This document shows positions 23,438 through 30,947 of a DNA stretch of 34,738 bases, one piece after another. This DNA is from DATATB01 sp036268995. Lineage in GTDB: Bacteria; Planctomycetota; Planctomycetia; Pirellulales; PNKZ01. A program made the translations under genes and the position numbers. A model generated the notes under the pieces. It was not told the origin of the DNA and made no database searches. It was given only the letters and a program-made list of their open reading frames with translations. How positions within the stretch are numbered: the first letter of the stretch is position 1; the number at the start of each line of letters is the position of its first letter. Location of the stretch: contig DATATB010000073.1 in NCBI GenBank assembly GCA_036268995.1, forward strand, positions 1 to 34,738, given 5' to 3'.

Positions 23438-24838
23438 CTATCGCCCGGTGCTGGGATAGACCGGAATCGGTCTTTGCGGCAGCGGCGCGTCGCGCGGGAT
23501 TGAGCGCCGCTGCGGCTGATAAACCTGCACAGGCGGCAGGCGCTTGACGCGCGGATCGGCGCCTTGCGTCACCGGGCGACCCCAGACGATCCCCGGCTGC
23601 GATGCGGCTGGCGTCGGGTACGACTGCGCACCGGCCAATGCCGCGCTGGCCCCCTTTTGCCGCATGCGGCTTGCCCGTGGACTTTGCACCTGCACCGTCG
23701 GCCGGCCGTGGCTCAACTCGCGAAAGTTCAGCGGCAGCGGGGCGTCGGCACTCGGTTGCACGCTTGTTGCCGGTGACGCAGGGGGCGCCGGCGAAGCAAA
23801 ACGCGGCTGCGAAGCAAACGGGGGCTGTGGCCCAAGCGGCGGTTGCGGTCCCGCCGCCGGCGCCGCGACGGTGGCTAGTGGCCGTGCGGCTGCCGGCTCG
23901 GCCTTGGCCGCCGACGTCTTGGGCTTGCGAGGCGAAAAGGGGACCGGCACAAACGGCAGCGGCGTGCCGCAGCCCACGGCGGTCATGATAGACCGCTTTT
24001 GCTGCGACCAGACGGCATCGGCCGTGGCCCGGGGCATCGTCGCGATCTCGATGCTGGGGATCCCCAGGTTGATGCCGGTGAACGTCAATAGCGCGCCCGG
24101 CGCGGCCGACGTGTCCAGCGGCATGCACGGCGCGCCGCCTTCGAGTGCCACCTGCGCTGCCAGCACCTCGGCCGGGCCGGCAAACGTGACCGATGCCCGG
24201 CCGGCGCTCGTGCCCAACAGGATCACGCGCTCGGGCTTCACGTCGTGCAGCAACTCGACAATCGCGATCGTCTCGGCCTCGCTGCCCTGCTGGGCGATCG
24301 CGGTGGGCCCGGCCGGCTGACTGCCGGCTTGCCGCATCGCCAGGAAGTTCTGGTTCAGCGCGACACCGCGGGCGTTGCCGGCAATTTGCCGGGCACGGCC
24401 GTCGGGATTGGGATCGCGGACGATCGTGATCGTCACGTCCTCCAACCGCCGCGGAAATCGCGCCAGGTGCGACGCCAGGCTTTGGGCCAGCGCCACGCCT
24501 TCCGGCTCGTTGCCGCGCAAGGCCCCGATGACCAGCACCTGGTGCTCGCCCGAGCCGAATTGCACGTATTCGATCGGTCGGCCGTCGGGGCTGCGGCCCA
24601 GCAGTTGCCAATTCACCAGCGGATCATTGGCCACCGGAGCTGGCGCTGGGGGCGGATTAGCTGCGGCGGCTGGGGCAGCACGGGCGGCGGCTGGCGGGCG
24701 GCCGCCCGTCGAAACGGCACGCGGGGCATAAGGCGATCGCGTGGCCCATGCCGGCGCTTGCGCCCAAACCACTAGCGCCAGTGCCAGCCAACAGGCCAGG
24801 CTCAGCGCCAAGCAGATTGCCCACCGCGAGATCGCCAT
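23438..24838 (-). CDS. Exported M14 carboxypeptidase-like protein lacking zinc ligands
   Basis: A 466-aa protein from the ATG at 24838, which has GGAAGAG upstream and a signal peptide or anchor (residues 1-27, MAISRWAICLALSLACWLAL). Then comes a Pro/Ala linker (30-72), followed by an M14-like core (75-300): GSGEHQVLVIGALRGNEPEG, VRDPNPDGRAR, VALNQNFLAM, GSEAETIAIVELL. In active M14 enzymes the first motif is HxxE; here it is Arg108 with Glu111, and no histidine stands where the second zinc His is expected (LLGTSAG). So zinc binding is doubtful and a pseudoenzyme is likely. The C-terminal 170 residues are Pro/Gln-rich and disordered. It converges on the endonuclease gene with 18 bases between. 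Confidence 0.75.
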   Translation of the reverse strand: MAISRWAICLALSLACWLALALVVWAQAPAWATRSPYAPRAVSTGGRPPAAARAAPAAAANPPPAPAPVANDPLVNWQLLGRSPDGRPIEYVQFGSGEHQVLVIGALRGNEPEGVALAQSLASHLARFPRRLEDVTITIVRDPNPDGRARQIAGNARGVALNQNFLAMRQAGSQPAGPTAIAQQGSEAETIAIVELLHDVKPERVILLGTSAGRASVTFAGPAEVLAAQVALEGGAPCMPLDTSAAPGALLTFTGINLGIPSIEIATMPRATADAVWSQQKRSIMTAVGCGTPLPFVPVPFSPRKPKTSAAKAEPAAARPLATVAAPAAGPQPPLGPQPPFASQPRFASPAPPASPATSVQPSADAPLPLNFRELSHGRPTVQVQSPRASRMRQKGASAALAGAQSYPTPAASQPGIVWGRPVTQGADPRVKRLPPVQVYQPQRRSIPRDAPLPQRPIPVYPSTGR

Positions 24839-25019
24839 TGCTCTTCCATGCTCCGTGGCTGGCCCGTAAGGTGGCCCGACAACCATACCTCACAGCTAGC
24901 AAACGTCAAAAATTTCCTAACCGGGGCTGCCTGGGTCATCGTTCAACATTGCCATTTTCCCGCTCCGCGGGCTAACTTAGGGCCGAAATGAAAAATCACT
25001 TTCCGTGGGAAGGCATGTT

Positions 25020-26213
25020 TTGAAAACGGCCCTCGAACAGCTTGCGATCGCGGGGGGGCGGCCGGTGCGGACGTCGCCGTTGCCCTATGGCCGGCAATGC
25101 CTGGACCCTAGCGACCTGTGCGCCGTGGCCGAAGCGCTGGCTAGCGATTGGCTGACCACCGGCCCGCGGGTGGCCGCTTTCGAAGCGGCTTTCGCCGAAC
25201 TCGTCGGCACTCAGCATGCCGTCGCCGTATCGAGCGGCACGGCGGCCCTGCATGCGGCGATGCACGTGCTGGATTTGCAGCCCGGCGACGAGGTGATCGT
25301 GCCGGCCATCACGTTTGCGGCCACGGCCAATAGTGCGGTGTACGAGCGGGCGGTGCCCGTGTTTGCCGACGTCGATTCAGAAACCTTGCTGCTCGGTGCC
25401 GCACAGGCCGAAGCCGTGGCCACCGATCGCACGCGTGCGCTGATCGCGGTCGACTATGCGGGTCAGCCCTGCGATTACACGGCGCTGGCCGATTGGGCCG
25501 AGCGCCGCCGGGTGCAACTGGTGGCCGATGCCTGCCATAGCCTGGGTGGCAGCTACCGCGGCCGGCCCGTGGGCAGCCTGGCGCGGCTCAACTGTTTCAG
25601 TTTGCATCCGGTCAAAGCCATGACCAGCGGCGAGGGCGGAGTAATCAGCACCGACGATGCCGTGCTGGCCCAGCGTCTGCGCCGATTCCGCAATCACGGG
25701 CTGACACAGCCCGACCCGGTCGCGCGGCCCTGGCACGCCGAACAAGTCGAACTCGGTTGGAATTACCGGCTCACCGACTTTCAAGCGGCGCTGGCCGCCA
25801 GCCAATTGACGAAGCTGGCGGGCTGGATCGACCAGCGTGAACAACTGGCGGCCCGCTACGATGCCGCTTGTTTCGAGCTGCCGGCACTGCGCCCGCTAAA
25901 GTCGCTCGACAACCGCCGGCACGCCTGGCACTTGTATGTCGTGCAGCTCGAACTCGAGCGGCTGCGGGTCGATCGCGACACGATCGTTCAAGCGCTGCGA
26001 GCCGAGGGCATCGGCGTGCAAGTACATTATCGCCCCGTGCATTTGCAGCCGTTCTACCGCACCCGCTACGGCACGCGGCCCGGCCAATGCCCGGTGGCCG
26101 AGCACGCAGCCGAGCGCATCATCTCGCTGCCGCTGTTCCCCGCCATGACCCCCGCCGACCAGGACGACGTGATTCAATCGCTCGAAAAGGTAATCCAACA
26201 CTATTTAAAGTGA
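25020..26213 (+). CDS. pseC: UDP-4-amino-4,6-dideoxy-sugar transaminase (DegT/DnrJ/EryC1, PseC-like)
   Basis: A 397-aa PLP enzyme. I use the TTG at 25020 because GGAAGG lies 6 bases before it; GTG at 25005 would add five residues. The DegT fold is clear: SDWLTTGPRVAAFE, VSSGTAALHAAM, VPAITFAATANS, VADACHSLGGSY, and FSLHPVKAMTSGEGG with the PLP lysine at Lys199. The C-terminus GVQVHYRPVHLQPFYRTRYG is typical of PseC, which turns UDP-4-keto-6-deoxy-L-AltNAc into the 4-amino sugar in pseudaminic acid synthesis. The downstream nonulosonate genes support this. PseB, the preceding dehydratase, is not in the window. Confidence 0.88.
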   Translation: MKTALEQLAIAGGRPVRTSPLPYGRQCLDPSDLCAVAEALASDWLTTGPRVAAFEAAFAELVGTQHAVAVSSGTAALHAAMHVLDLQPGDEVIVPAITFAATANSAVYERAVPVFADVDSETLLLGAAQAEAVATDRTRALIAVDYAGQPCDYTALADWAERRRVQLVADACHSLGGSYRGRPVGSLARLNCFSLHPVKAMTSGEGGVISTDDAVLAQRLRRFRNHGLTQPDPVARPWHAEQVELGWNYRLTDFQAALAASQLTKLAGWIDQREQLAARYDAACFELPALRPLKSLDNRRHAWHLYVVQLELERLRVDRDTIVQALRAEGIGVQVHYRPVHLQPFYRTRYGTRPGQCPVAEHAAERIISLPLFPAMTPADQDDVIQSLEKVIQHYLK

Positions 26214-26351
26214 TGAGTGCAGAATAATCGACGGCGAGCCGGGAGCGTTAGCGACCGGAGGAGGCAAAACTGCGGTCGCGGTCGAAAACTCCGGTCGCCG
26301 GCGCTCCCGGCTCGCCAGTCGATTCCAATTACTCATCACTCTGCACTCATC
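26212..26351. repeat. Nested inverted-repeat element between pseC and the cytidylyltransferase
   Basis: Inner arms 26233-26260 and 26289-26316 match each other in reverse complement at 25 of 28 bases. Outer arms GATGAGTGCAGA (26212-26223) and TCTGCACTCATC (26340-26351) pair exactly. The inner arm recurs at 16510-16537. The element fills the gap inside the nonulosonate operon and overlaps the pseC stop codon. Confidence 0.65.
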
Positions 26352-26359
26352 GCGCTCTA

Positions 26360-27121
26360 ATGAAACGCGTCATCATCATCCAAGCCCGCGTTAGCTCGAC
26401 CCGGTTGCCGGGCAAGGTCTTGCTCGACCTGGCTGGCCGACCGATGCTCGAGCGGCAAATCGAGCGGCTGAAGCAGTGCCGCGCCGCTGACGACATGATC
26501 GTGGCCACCACGCGGCACGGCGACGACCGGCCGATCGTGAGCCTCGCCGGCCGGCTGGGCGTGCGCTGGTTCCGCGGCTCGTCCGATGATGTGCTGCGGC
26601 GCTATGTCGACGCCGCCAGTCAGACGCAGGCCGACGTGATCGTGCGGATCACGTCCGATTGTCCGCTGATCGATCCGGAAGTGACGGATCGCGTGATTCG
26701 AGCGCTATGCGCCGAGCCGGCCCAATGCGATTACGCCAGCAACGTCGTGCGGCGAACATTTCCGCGCGGCCTGGACGCCGAGGCAATGTTTTCCGACACC
26801 CTGCTGCGCATCGATCGGCTGGCTCAATTGCCGCACGAGCGCGAGCACGTCACGATCGTGCCGCGATCGCCGCGCGGCAGCCTGTTTCTGACGCGCGACG
26901 TGCTGGACGATCGCGATAATTCCGACCTGCGTTGGACCGTAGACGCGCCCGCCGATCTGGCATTGATGCGCGAAATCTATCAAGCGCTGGGCTTGGGTGA
27001 GCGCGTCGTGCCCTATGCCGAGATCCTGGCCTTTTTGCGTGGCCGGCCGGAGATTTCGGCCATAAACACCGGCGGCCACACCTGGAATCCCGGCGACCAA
27101 CTGCCGCGCGAGGCGGCTTGA
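26360..27121 (+). CDS. Cytidylyltransferase of the SpsF/PseF type
   Basis: A 253-aa nucleotidyltransferase. It has the starting motif IIIQARVSSTRLPGKVL (nucleotide binding), VRITSDCPLIDPE (metal binding) and the C-terminal VDAPADLALMREIY. It matches the SpsF branch of the acylneuraminate cytidylyltransferases. In a Pse operon the PseF role is to activate pseudaminic acid as the CMP sugar. It lies 147 bases after pseC, behind the repeat element. An in-frame ATG at 26360 starts it; I see no strong ribosome site. The family is sure; the substrate follows from context. Confidence 0.85.
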   Translation: MKRVIIIQARVSSTRLPGKVLLDLAGRPMLERQIERLKQCRAADDMIVATTRHGDDRPIVSLAGRLGVRWFRGSSDDVLRRYVDAASQTQADVIVRITSDCPLIDPEVTDRVIRALCAEPAQCDYASNVVRRTFPRGLDAEAMFSDTLLRIDRLAQLPHEREHVTIVPRSPRGSLFLTRDVLDDRDNSDLRWTVDAPADLALMREIYQALGLGERVVPYAEILAFLRGRPEISAINTGGHTWNPGDQLPREAA

Positions 27122-27151
27122 GGGCCAGCGGGCGTGGCGGAGGCAATCAGC

Positions 27152-27637
27152 ATGCACGACAGACTTCGATTGCGGCCCGTCACCTTGGCCGATGCCCCGG
27201 TGCTGTTTGCGTGGGTCAACGACGCCGAAGTGCGGGCGCGCTCGTTTGTCAGCACGCCGGTGAGTTGGCCGGAGCATCTGGCCTGGCTCGAAACGAAACT
27301 CGCCAGCGGCTCCGCTGCCTGGCTGTGGATGGCCGAAGCCGACGACGGCGCGGGAGTGGGTCAAATCCGCTTCGAGACCGAAGGGCCGCAGGCCGTGATG
27401 TCTTTTAGCGTCGCGCCGACGTTTCGCCGCCAGGGATACGGCGCGCCGCTGGTTGCCGCCGGCTGCCGTCGCTTGTTCGAGACAAGCCCAATGGAGCAGG
27501 TCGTGGCGTACGTCAAACCGGATAACTTAGCATCGCAACGCGCTCTGGCGCGAGCCGGCCTGAGGTCCGGCGAAGTCGCGAGCCGGCACGGGCATCCGGC
27601 CCAAGTGTGGATCCAAACGCGAAGAGGCTGCGCATGA
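27152..27637 (+). CDS. pseH: GNAT N-acetyltransferase (PseH-like)
   Basis: A 161-aa acetyltransferase. I chose the ATG at 27152 with GGAGG 8 bases before it; GTG at 27134 would add six residues. The GNAT fold shows RLRLRPVTLADAPVLFAWVND, then the acetyl-CoA loop VAPTFRRQGYGAPLV (motif RRQGYG). The stretch VSTPVSWPEHLAWLE is typical of PseH, which acetylates the 4-amino group of UDP-4-amino-4,6-dideoxy-AltNAc. Its stop overlaps the pseI start by 4 bases. PseG, the UDP-releasing hydrolase that comes next in the pathway, is missing from the window. Confidence 0.8.
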   Translation: MHDRLRLRPVTLADAPVLFAWVNDAEVRARSFVSTPVSWPEHLAWLETKLASGSAAWLWMAEADDGAGVGQIRFETEGPQAVMSFSVAPTFRRQGYGAPLVAAGCRRLFETSPMEQVVAYVKPDNLASQRALARAGLRSGEVASRHGHPAQVWIQTRRGCA

Positions 27638-28686
27638 GCCGGGCACTGGAGATTGGCCGCCGAACGATTGGGCCCGGCCATCCGGTGTATATCGTCGCCG
27701 AGTTGTCGGCGAATCATCACGGCCGGCTCGACGAGGCCCTGCGGTTGGTCGCCGCCGTCGCCGAAGCCGGCGCCGATGCGGTCAAGCTGCAAACTTACAC
27801 GGCCGACACCCTCACGCTCGACTGTTGCGAAGAGCCGTTTCGGATCGGGAGCGGCACGCTGTGGGAGGGGCGCTACTTGTACGACTTATATCGCGAAGCG
27901 GCCACCCCCTGGGAATGGCACGAGCCGCTACGCGACGAGGCGCAGCGCTTGGGCTTGGACTTTTTTTCCACGCCGTTCGATCCGACCGCCGTCGATTTCT
28001 TGGAGCGGCTGGAAGTGCCGGCCTACAAAGTGGCCTCATTTGAACTCGTCGATTTGCCGCTGCTGGAAACCATCGGCCGCCGCGGCAAACCGGTGATCCT
28101 GTCCACCGGCATGGCGGAGCAAAGCGAGATTGCCGAAGCGGTCGACACGTTGCGTCGCGCGGGCTGCCCGCAAATGGCCCTCTTAAAATGCACCAGCGCC
28201 TATCCCGCGCCGGCGAGCGAAATGAACCTGCGTGCGATCCCGGCCTTGGCGGCGGCGTTCGAGGTGCCGGTCGGTTTATCGGACCACACGCTCGATCCGG
28301 TGAGCGCCATCGCCGCTGTGGCACTGGGGGCCAGCATCGTCGAGAAGCATCTCACGCTCAGCCGCGACGTGCCCGGACCGGACAGCGCGTTTTCGCTGGA
28401 ACCCGCCGAGTTTGCCGCCACGGTTCGAGCCATCCGCACGGCCGAGGCCGCATTGGGCACAGCCGAGTTCACCATCGGGCCCAGTGAAGCCCGCTCGCGC
28501 CAATTCCGCCGTTCGCTGTTCGCCGTGGCCGACATCAGCGCCGGCGAAGCGCTGACCGCGTTCAATATCCGCTCGATCCGTCCCGCCGGCGGCCTGCCGC
28601 CGAAAGAACTGCCCCGACTGCTCGGCCGCCGCGCCACATGCCGCATCCCCCGCGGCACCCCACTATCCTGGAACCAGATCTACTGA
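27634..28686 (+). CDS. pseI: N-acetylneuraminate/pseudaminic acid synthase (NeuB/PseI-like)
   Basis: A 350-aa sugar acid synthase. The ATG at 27634 overlaps the pseH stop (ATGA) and has AGAGG upstream; an ORF start at 27607 is not needed. The TIM barrel carries IVAELSANHHGRLDEAL, VKLQTYTADTLTLDC, STPFDP, KVASFELVDLPLLE, STGMAE, LKCTSAYPAP and EKHLTLSRDVPGPDSAFSL (split for reading). Residues about 285-350 are the SAF (antifreeze-like) domain (RSLFAVADISAGEALTAFNIRS). It condenses phosphoenolpyruvate with a 6-deoxy-diacetamido sugar to a nonulosonic acid, used on the cell surface. A PseI role fits the neighbours better than NeuB. Confidence 0.9.
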   Translation: MSRALEIGRRTIGPGHPVYIVAELSANHHGRLDEALRLVAAVAEAGADAVKLQTYTADTLTLDCCEEPFRIGSGTLWEGRYLYDLYREAATPWEWHEPLRDEAQRLGLDFFSTPFDPTAVDFLERLEVPAYKVASFELVDLPLLETIGRRGKPVILSTGMAEQSEIAEAVDTLRRAGCPQMALLKCTSAYPAPASEMNLRAIPALAAAFEVPVGLSDHTLDPVSAIAAVALGASIVEKHLTLSRDVPGPDSAFSLEPAEFAATVRAIRTAEAALGTAEFTIGPSEARSRQFRRSLFAVADISAGEALTAFNIRSIRPAGGLPPKELPRLLGRRATCRIPRGTPLSWNQIY

Positions 28687-28759
28687 AAAAGGGGTCAGTG
28701 AAAAAGCGAATAAAGGGGGTCAGAACTATTTTTCAATAAATAGTTCTGACCCCTTTTTT
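28686..28759. repeat. GGGGTCAGAACT inverted repeat, bidirectional terminator
   Basis: GGGGTCAGAACTATTT (28716-28731) and its exact complement (28738-28753) enclose TTCAAT; flanking A and T runs extend the stem to about 20 bases and give terminators on both strands. A partial copy, AAAAAGGGGTCAGTG, lies at 28686-28700. GGGGTCAG-type hairpins are known as dispersed repeats in many genomes. The element overlaps the 3' end of the kinase gene on the minus strand. Confidence 0.8.
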
Positions 28760-30843
28760 GAGAAGGCGATCAGGTTGGGTAGCAGGGTGACGATCGTGGA
28801 TAGCAGCGTGTCGAAGTCAATGGGCTTGGTGATGTGAGCCTGGTAGCCGGCTTCGAGGGCCTTGGCCTTGTCGCGCTCCAGCGCAAAAGCCGTGATGGCC
28901 ACGGCCGGCAGCAGGCCGCCGCGATCGGCTGGCAATTCACGCAGATAGCGCATCAGGGCGTAGCCATCCATTTCGGGCATGCCGATGTCGCTGAGCAGCA
29001 TGTCGGGCACGCGCTGTTCGACCAACCGGATTGCCTCGACCGCCGATTCGGCCGTCTGCACGCGTGCACCGACCTTTTCCAAGGCACGACTGAGCATGTC
29101 GCGCGTGTCCGCCTGGTCATCGACCACGAGAAACGTCAACCCGGAAAGATCGACATGCCGAACGCTGGGCAGCATGCCGACCAGCGCGTTATCGGCCAGC
29201 GGTGGCTCGGCGGACAAGGCCGCGGGCAGCGCGACCGGCAGCGAAAGCGTGACGGCCGTTCCCCGGTTTTCGCCGGGACTGGCGGCCGCAACACTGCCGC
29301 CGTGCAGTTGGACGACGTGGCGCACCAGCGCCAGGCCGATGCCCAAGCCCGAGTGCGAACGCGTGCTCGTACTGTCCGCCTGGCGAAACCGTTCGAAGAC
29401 GAAAGGCAGGAAGGTGCTATTGATGCCGATGCCCGAATCACGGACTTCGATCTCGACGCCTTCGGGAATCTCGCGCTGAAAGACGTCGATCCGGCCTCCC
29501 GGCGGCGTGAACTTGACGGCATTATTCAGCAGGTTCCAAAACACTTGCCGCAGCCGATCGGGATCTCCCAGCAGCGTCACTTCGTCGCTTTGCACGTTGC
29601 TGTGCAGCGCGATTTGCTTGGCGACCGCCGCGGGTCGAGCATCGTCGACGACCGACTTGAGAATAGGCACCAGGTCAATGCGGCTGACGTTCAAGCGTAG
29701 CTTGCCGGCCACGATCCGCGAAATATCTAGCAGATCGTCGATCAGCTTGGTCTGCACGTTCACATTGCGTTCGATGATCTCCAGGCCACGGCGCGTTTCG
29801 TCGTCGAGCGAATCGGACATGCCGAGCAGTTGCACCCAGCCGAGCATGGCGGTCAGCGGCGTGCGCAGCTCGTGCGACAAGGTGGCCAGGAACTCGTCTT
29901 TAATGCGGTTGGCTTCGCGGGCTTCGGCAAACAGGGCATTTTCGATGGCGATCGAAGCCATGCGGCACAACTGAAAGAGCAGCGCCTCGTCGTCGTCAGT
30001 GAATTCCCGCTCGGCGCCAAGATCGATTTGGGCCAGGCCCATCCGGCTGTGGTCGCGACCGGTGAGCGGCGCCGTGACCACGCCGCCCACGCGTTGCACG
30101 GCGAACTGCGCCGTCGAGACTGAGGGGCGCTCTCGCGGCTCGTCGGCCGCCGACTTCCTGGCTTCTGCCACGAGAAGCTGGATATCGGCCAGCGTGGGCG
30201 GCACGTGCGCCGTCGTGGGGCCGGTGGCGCTGTCGATGGCCACGACCTTTTTGGTCAGCGGCCGCTGCGGGTCGAGCGTGGTCACGAGCGACGCCGACTC
30301 GGCCCCGAAAATATCGCGGGCCGCGGCGGCGACCAATTGCAACATTTCGTCCAGCGATTGGGCCGCGTTCACTTTCAGCGACGCTTCGTTCAGCTTGTGG
30401 AGCTGTTCGGCCCGCTGAGCCAGCCGGCGGGCTTGCCGCTGCACTTCGGCGGTCTTTTTGTACAGTTCGATGAAGACCATCACCTTGGTGCGCAGGACCT
30501 CGGGCACGATCGGCGCCAGGATGAAGTCCACGGCCCCCAGCGAATAGCCCCGGGCCATGTGCATGTCGTCGCCGAAGGCGGTGACGAAAATGATCGGGAT
30601 GTGCTCCGACTGCTTGCGCTGGCGGATCAGATGCGCGGTCTCGAAGCCGTCGATATCCGGCATGTTCACGTCCAGCAGGATCAGCGCAAAATCCTGCTTC
30701 AAGATGCACTTGAGCGCGCTGCGGCCGCTGTCGGCCTTGACGACCTGGAGCTGCAAATCATCGAGCACCGCTTCCAGCGAGAGCAGCTTGTCGGGACGAT
30801 CGTCCACGATCAGAACGCTGATGGGCTGCGATTGGGACGTCAT
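28726..30843 (-). CDS. Hybrid histidine kinase: REC-GAF-HisKA-HATPase-REC
   Basis: A 705-aa protein starting at MTSQSQPISVLIVDD (ATG at 30843; the longer frame to 31101 lies inside the next gene). The first receiver (8-125) has Asp58 in LLDVNMPD; the usual Lys is replaced by Ala in ILAPI, as in relatives. A helical linker (130-160) leads to a GAF domain (about 160-305). The HisKA box LATLSHELRTPL holds His324; ATP-site boxes are NLLNNAVKF, DSGIGI and GLGIGLAL. The last receiver (568-690) has Asp619 in LLSDIGMPEMDG. No membrane segment is present, so it is cytoplasmic. The final residues KKGSELFIEK come from the repeat at 28686-28759. The next gene upstream is another hybrid kinase, 104 bases away. 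Confidence 0.9.
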   Translation of the reverse strand: MTSQSQPISVLIVDDRPDKLLSLEAVLDDLQLQVVKADSGRSALKCILKQDFALILLDVNMPDIDGFETAHLIRQRKQSEHIPIIFVTAFGDDMHMARGYSLGAVDFILAPIVPEVLRTKVMVFIELYKKTAEVQRQARRLAQRAEQLHKLNEASLKVNAAQSLDEMLQLVAAAARDIFGAESASLVTTLDPQRPLTKKVVAIDSATGPTTAHVPPTLADIQLLVAEARKSAADEPRERPSVSTAQFAVQRVGGVVTAPLTGRDHSRMGLAQIDLGAEREFTDDDEALLFQLCRMASIAIENALFAEAREANRIKDEFLATLSHELRTPLTAMLGWVQLLGMSDSLDDETRRGLEIIERNVNVQTKLIDDLLDISRIVAGKLRLNVSRIDLVPILKSVVDDARPAAVAKQIALHSNVQSDEVTLLGDPDRLRQVFWNLLNNAVKFTPPGGRIDVFQREIPEGVEIEVRDSGIGINSTFLPFVFERFRQADSTSTRSHSGLGIGLALVRHVVQLHGGSVAAASPGENRGTAVTLSLPVALPAALSAEPPLADNALVGMLPSVRHVDLSGLTFLVVDDQADTRDMLSRALEKVGARVQTAESAVEAIRLVEQRVPDMLLSDIGMPEMDGYALMRYLRELPADRGGLLPAVAITAFALERDKAKALEAGYQAHITKPIDFDTLLSTIVTLLPNLIAFSKKGSELFIEK

Positions 30844-30947
30844 CGGCAAACGCCGGCTAGAAGGTTGGGCCTGGACTCGAGCATGGCGATCATCAAGCAG
30901 AGCGTCCCGTGAATTAGGCCGACTCCCTTTCCCGGCGAAGCGAATCC

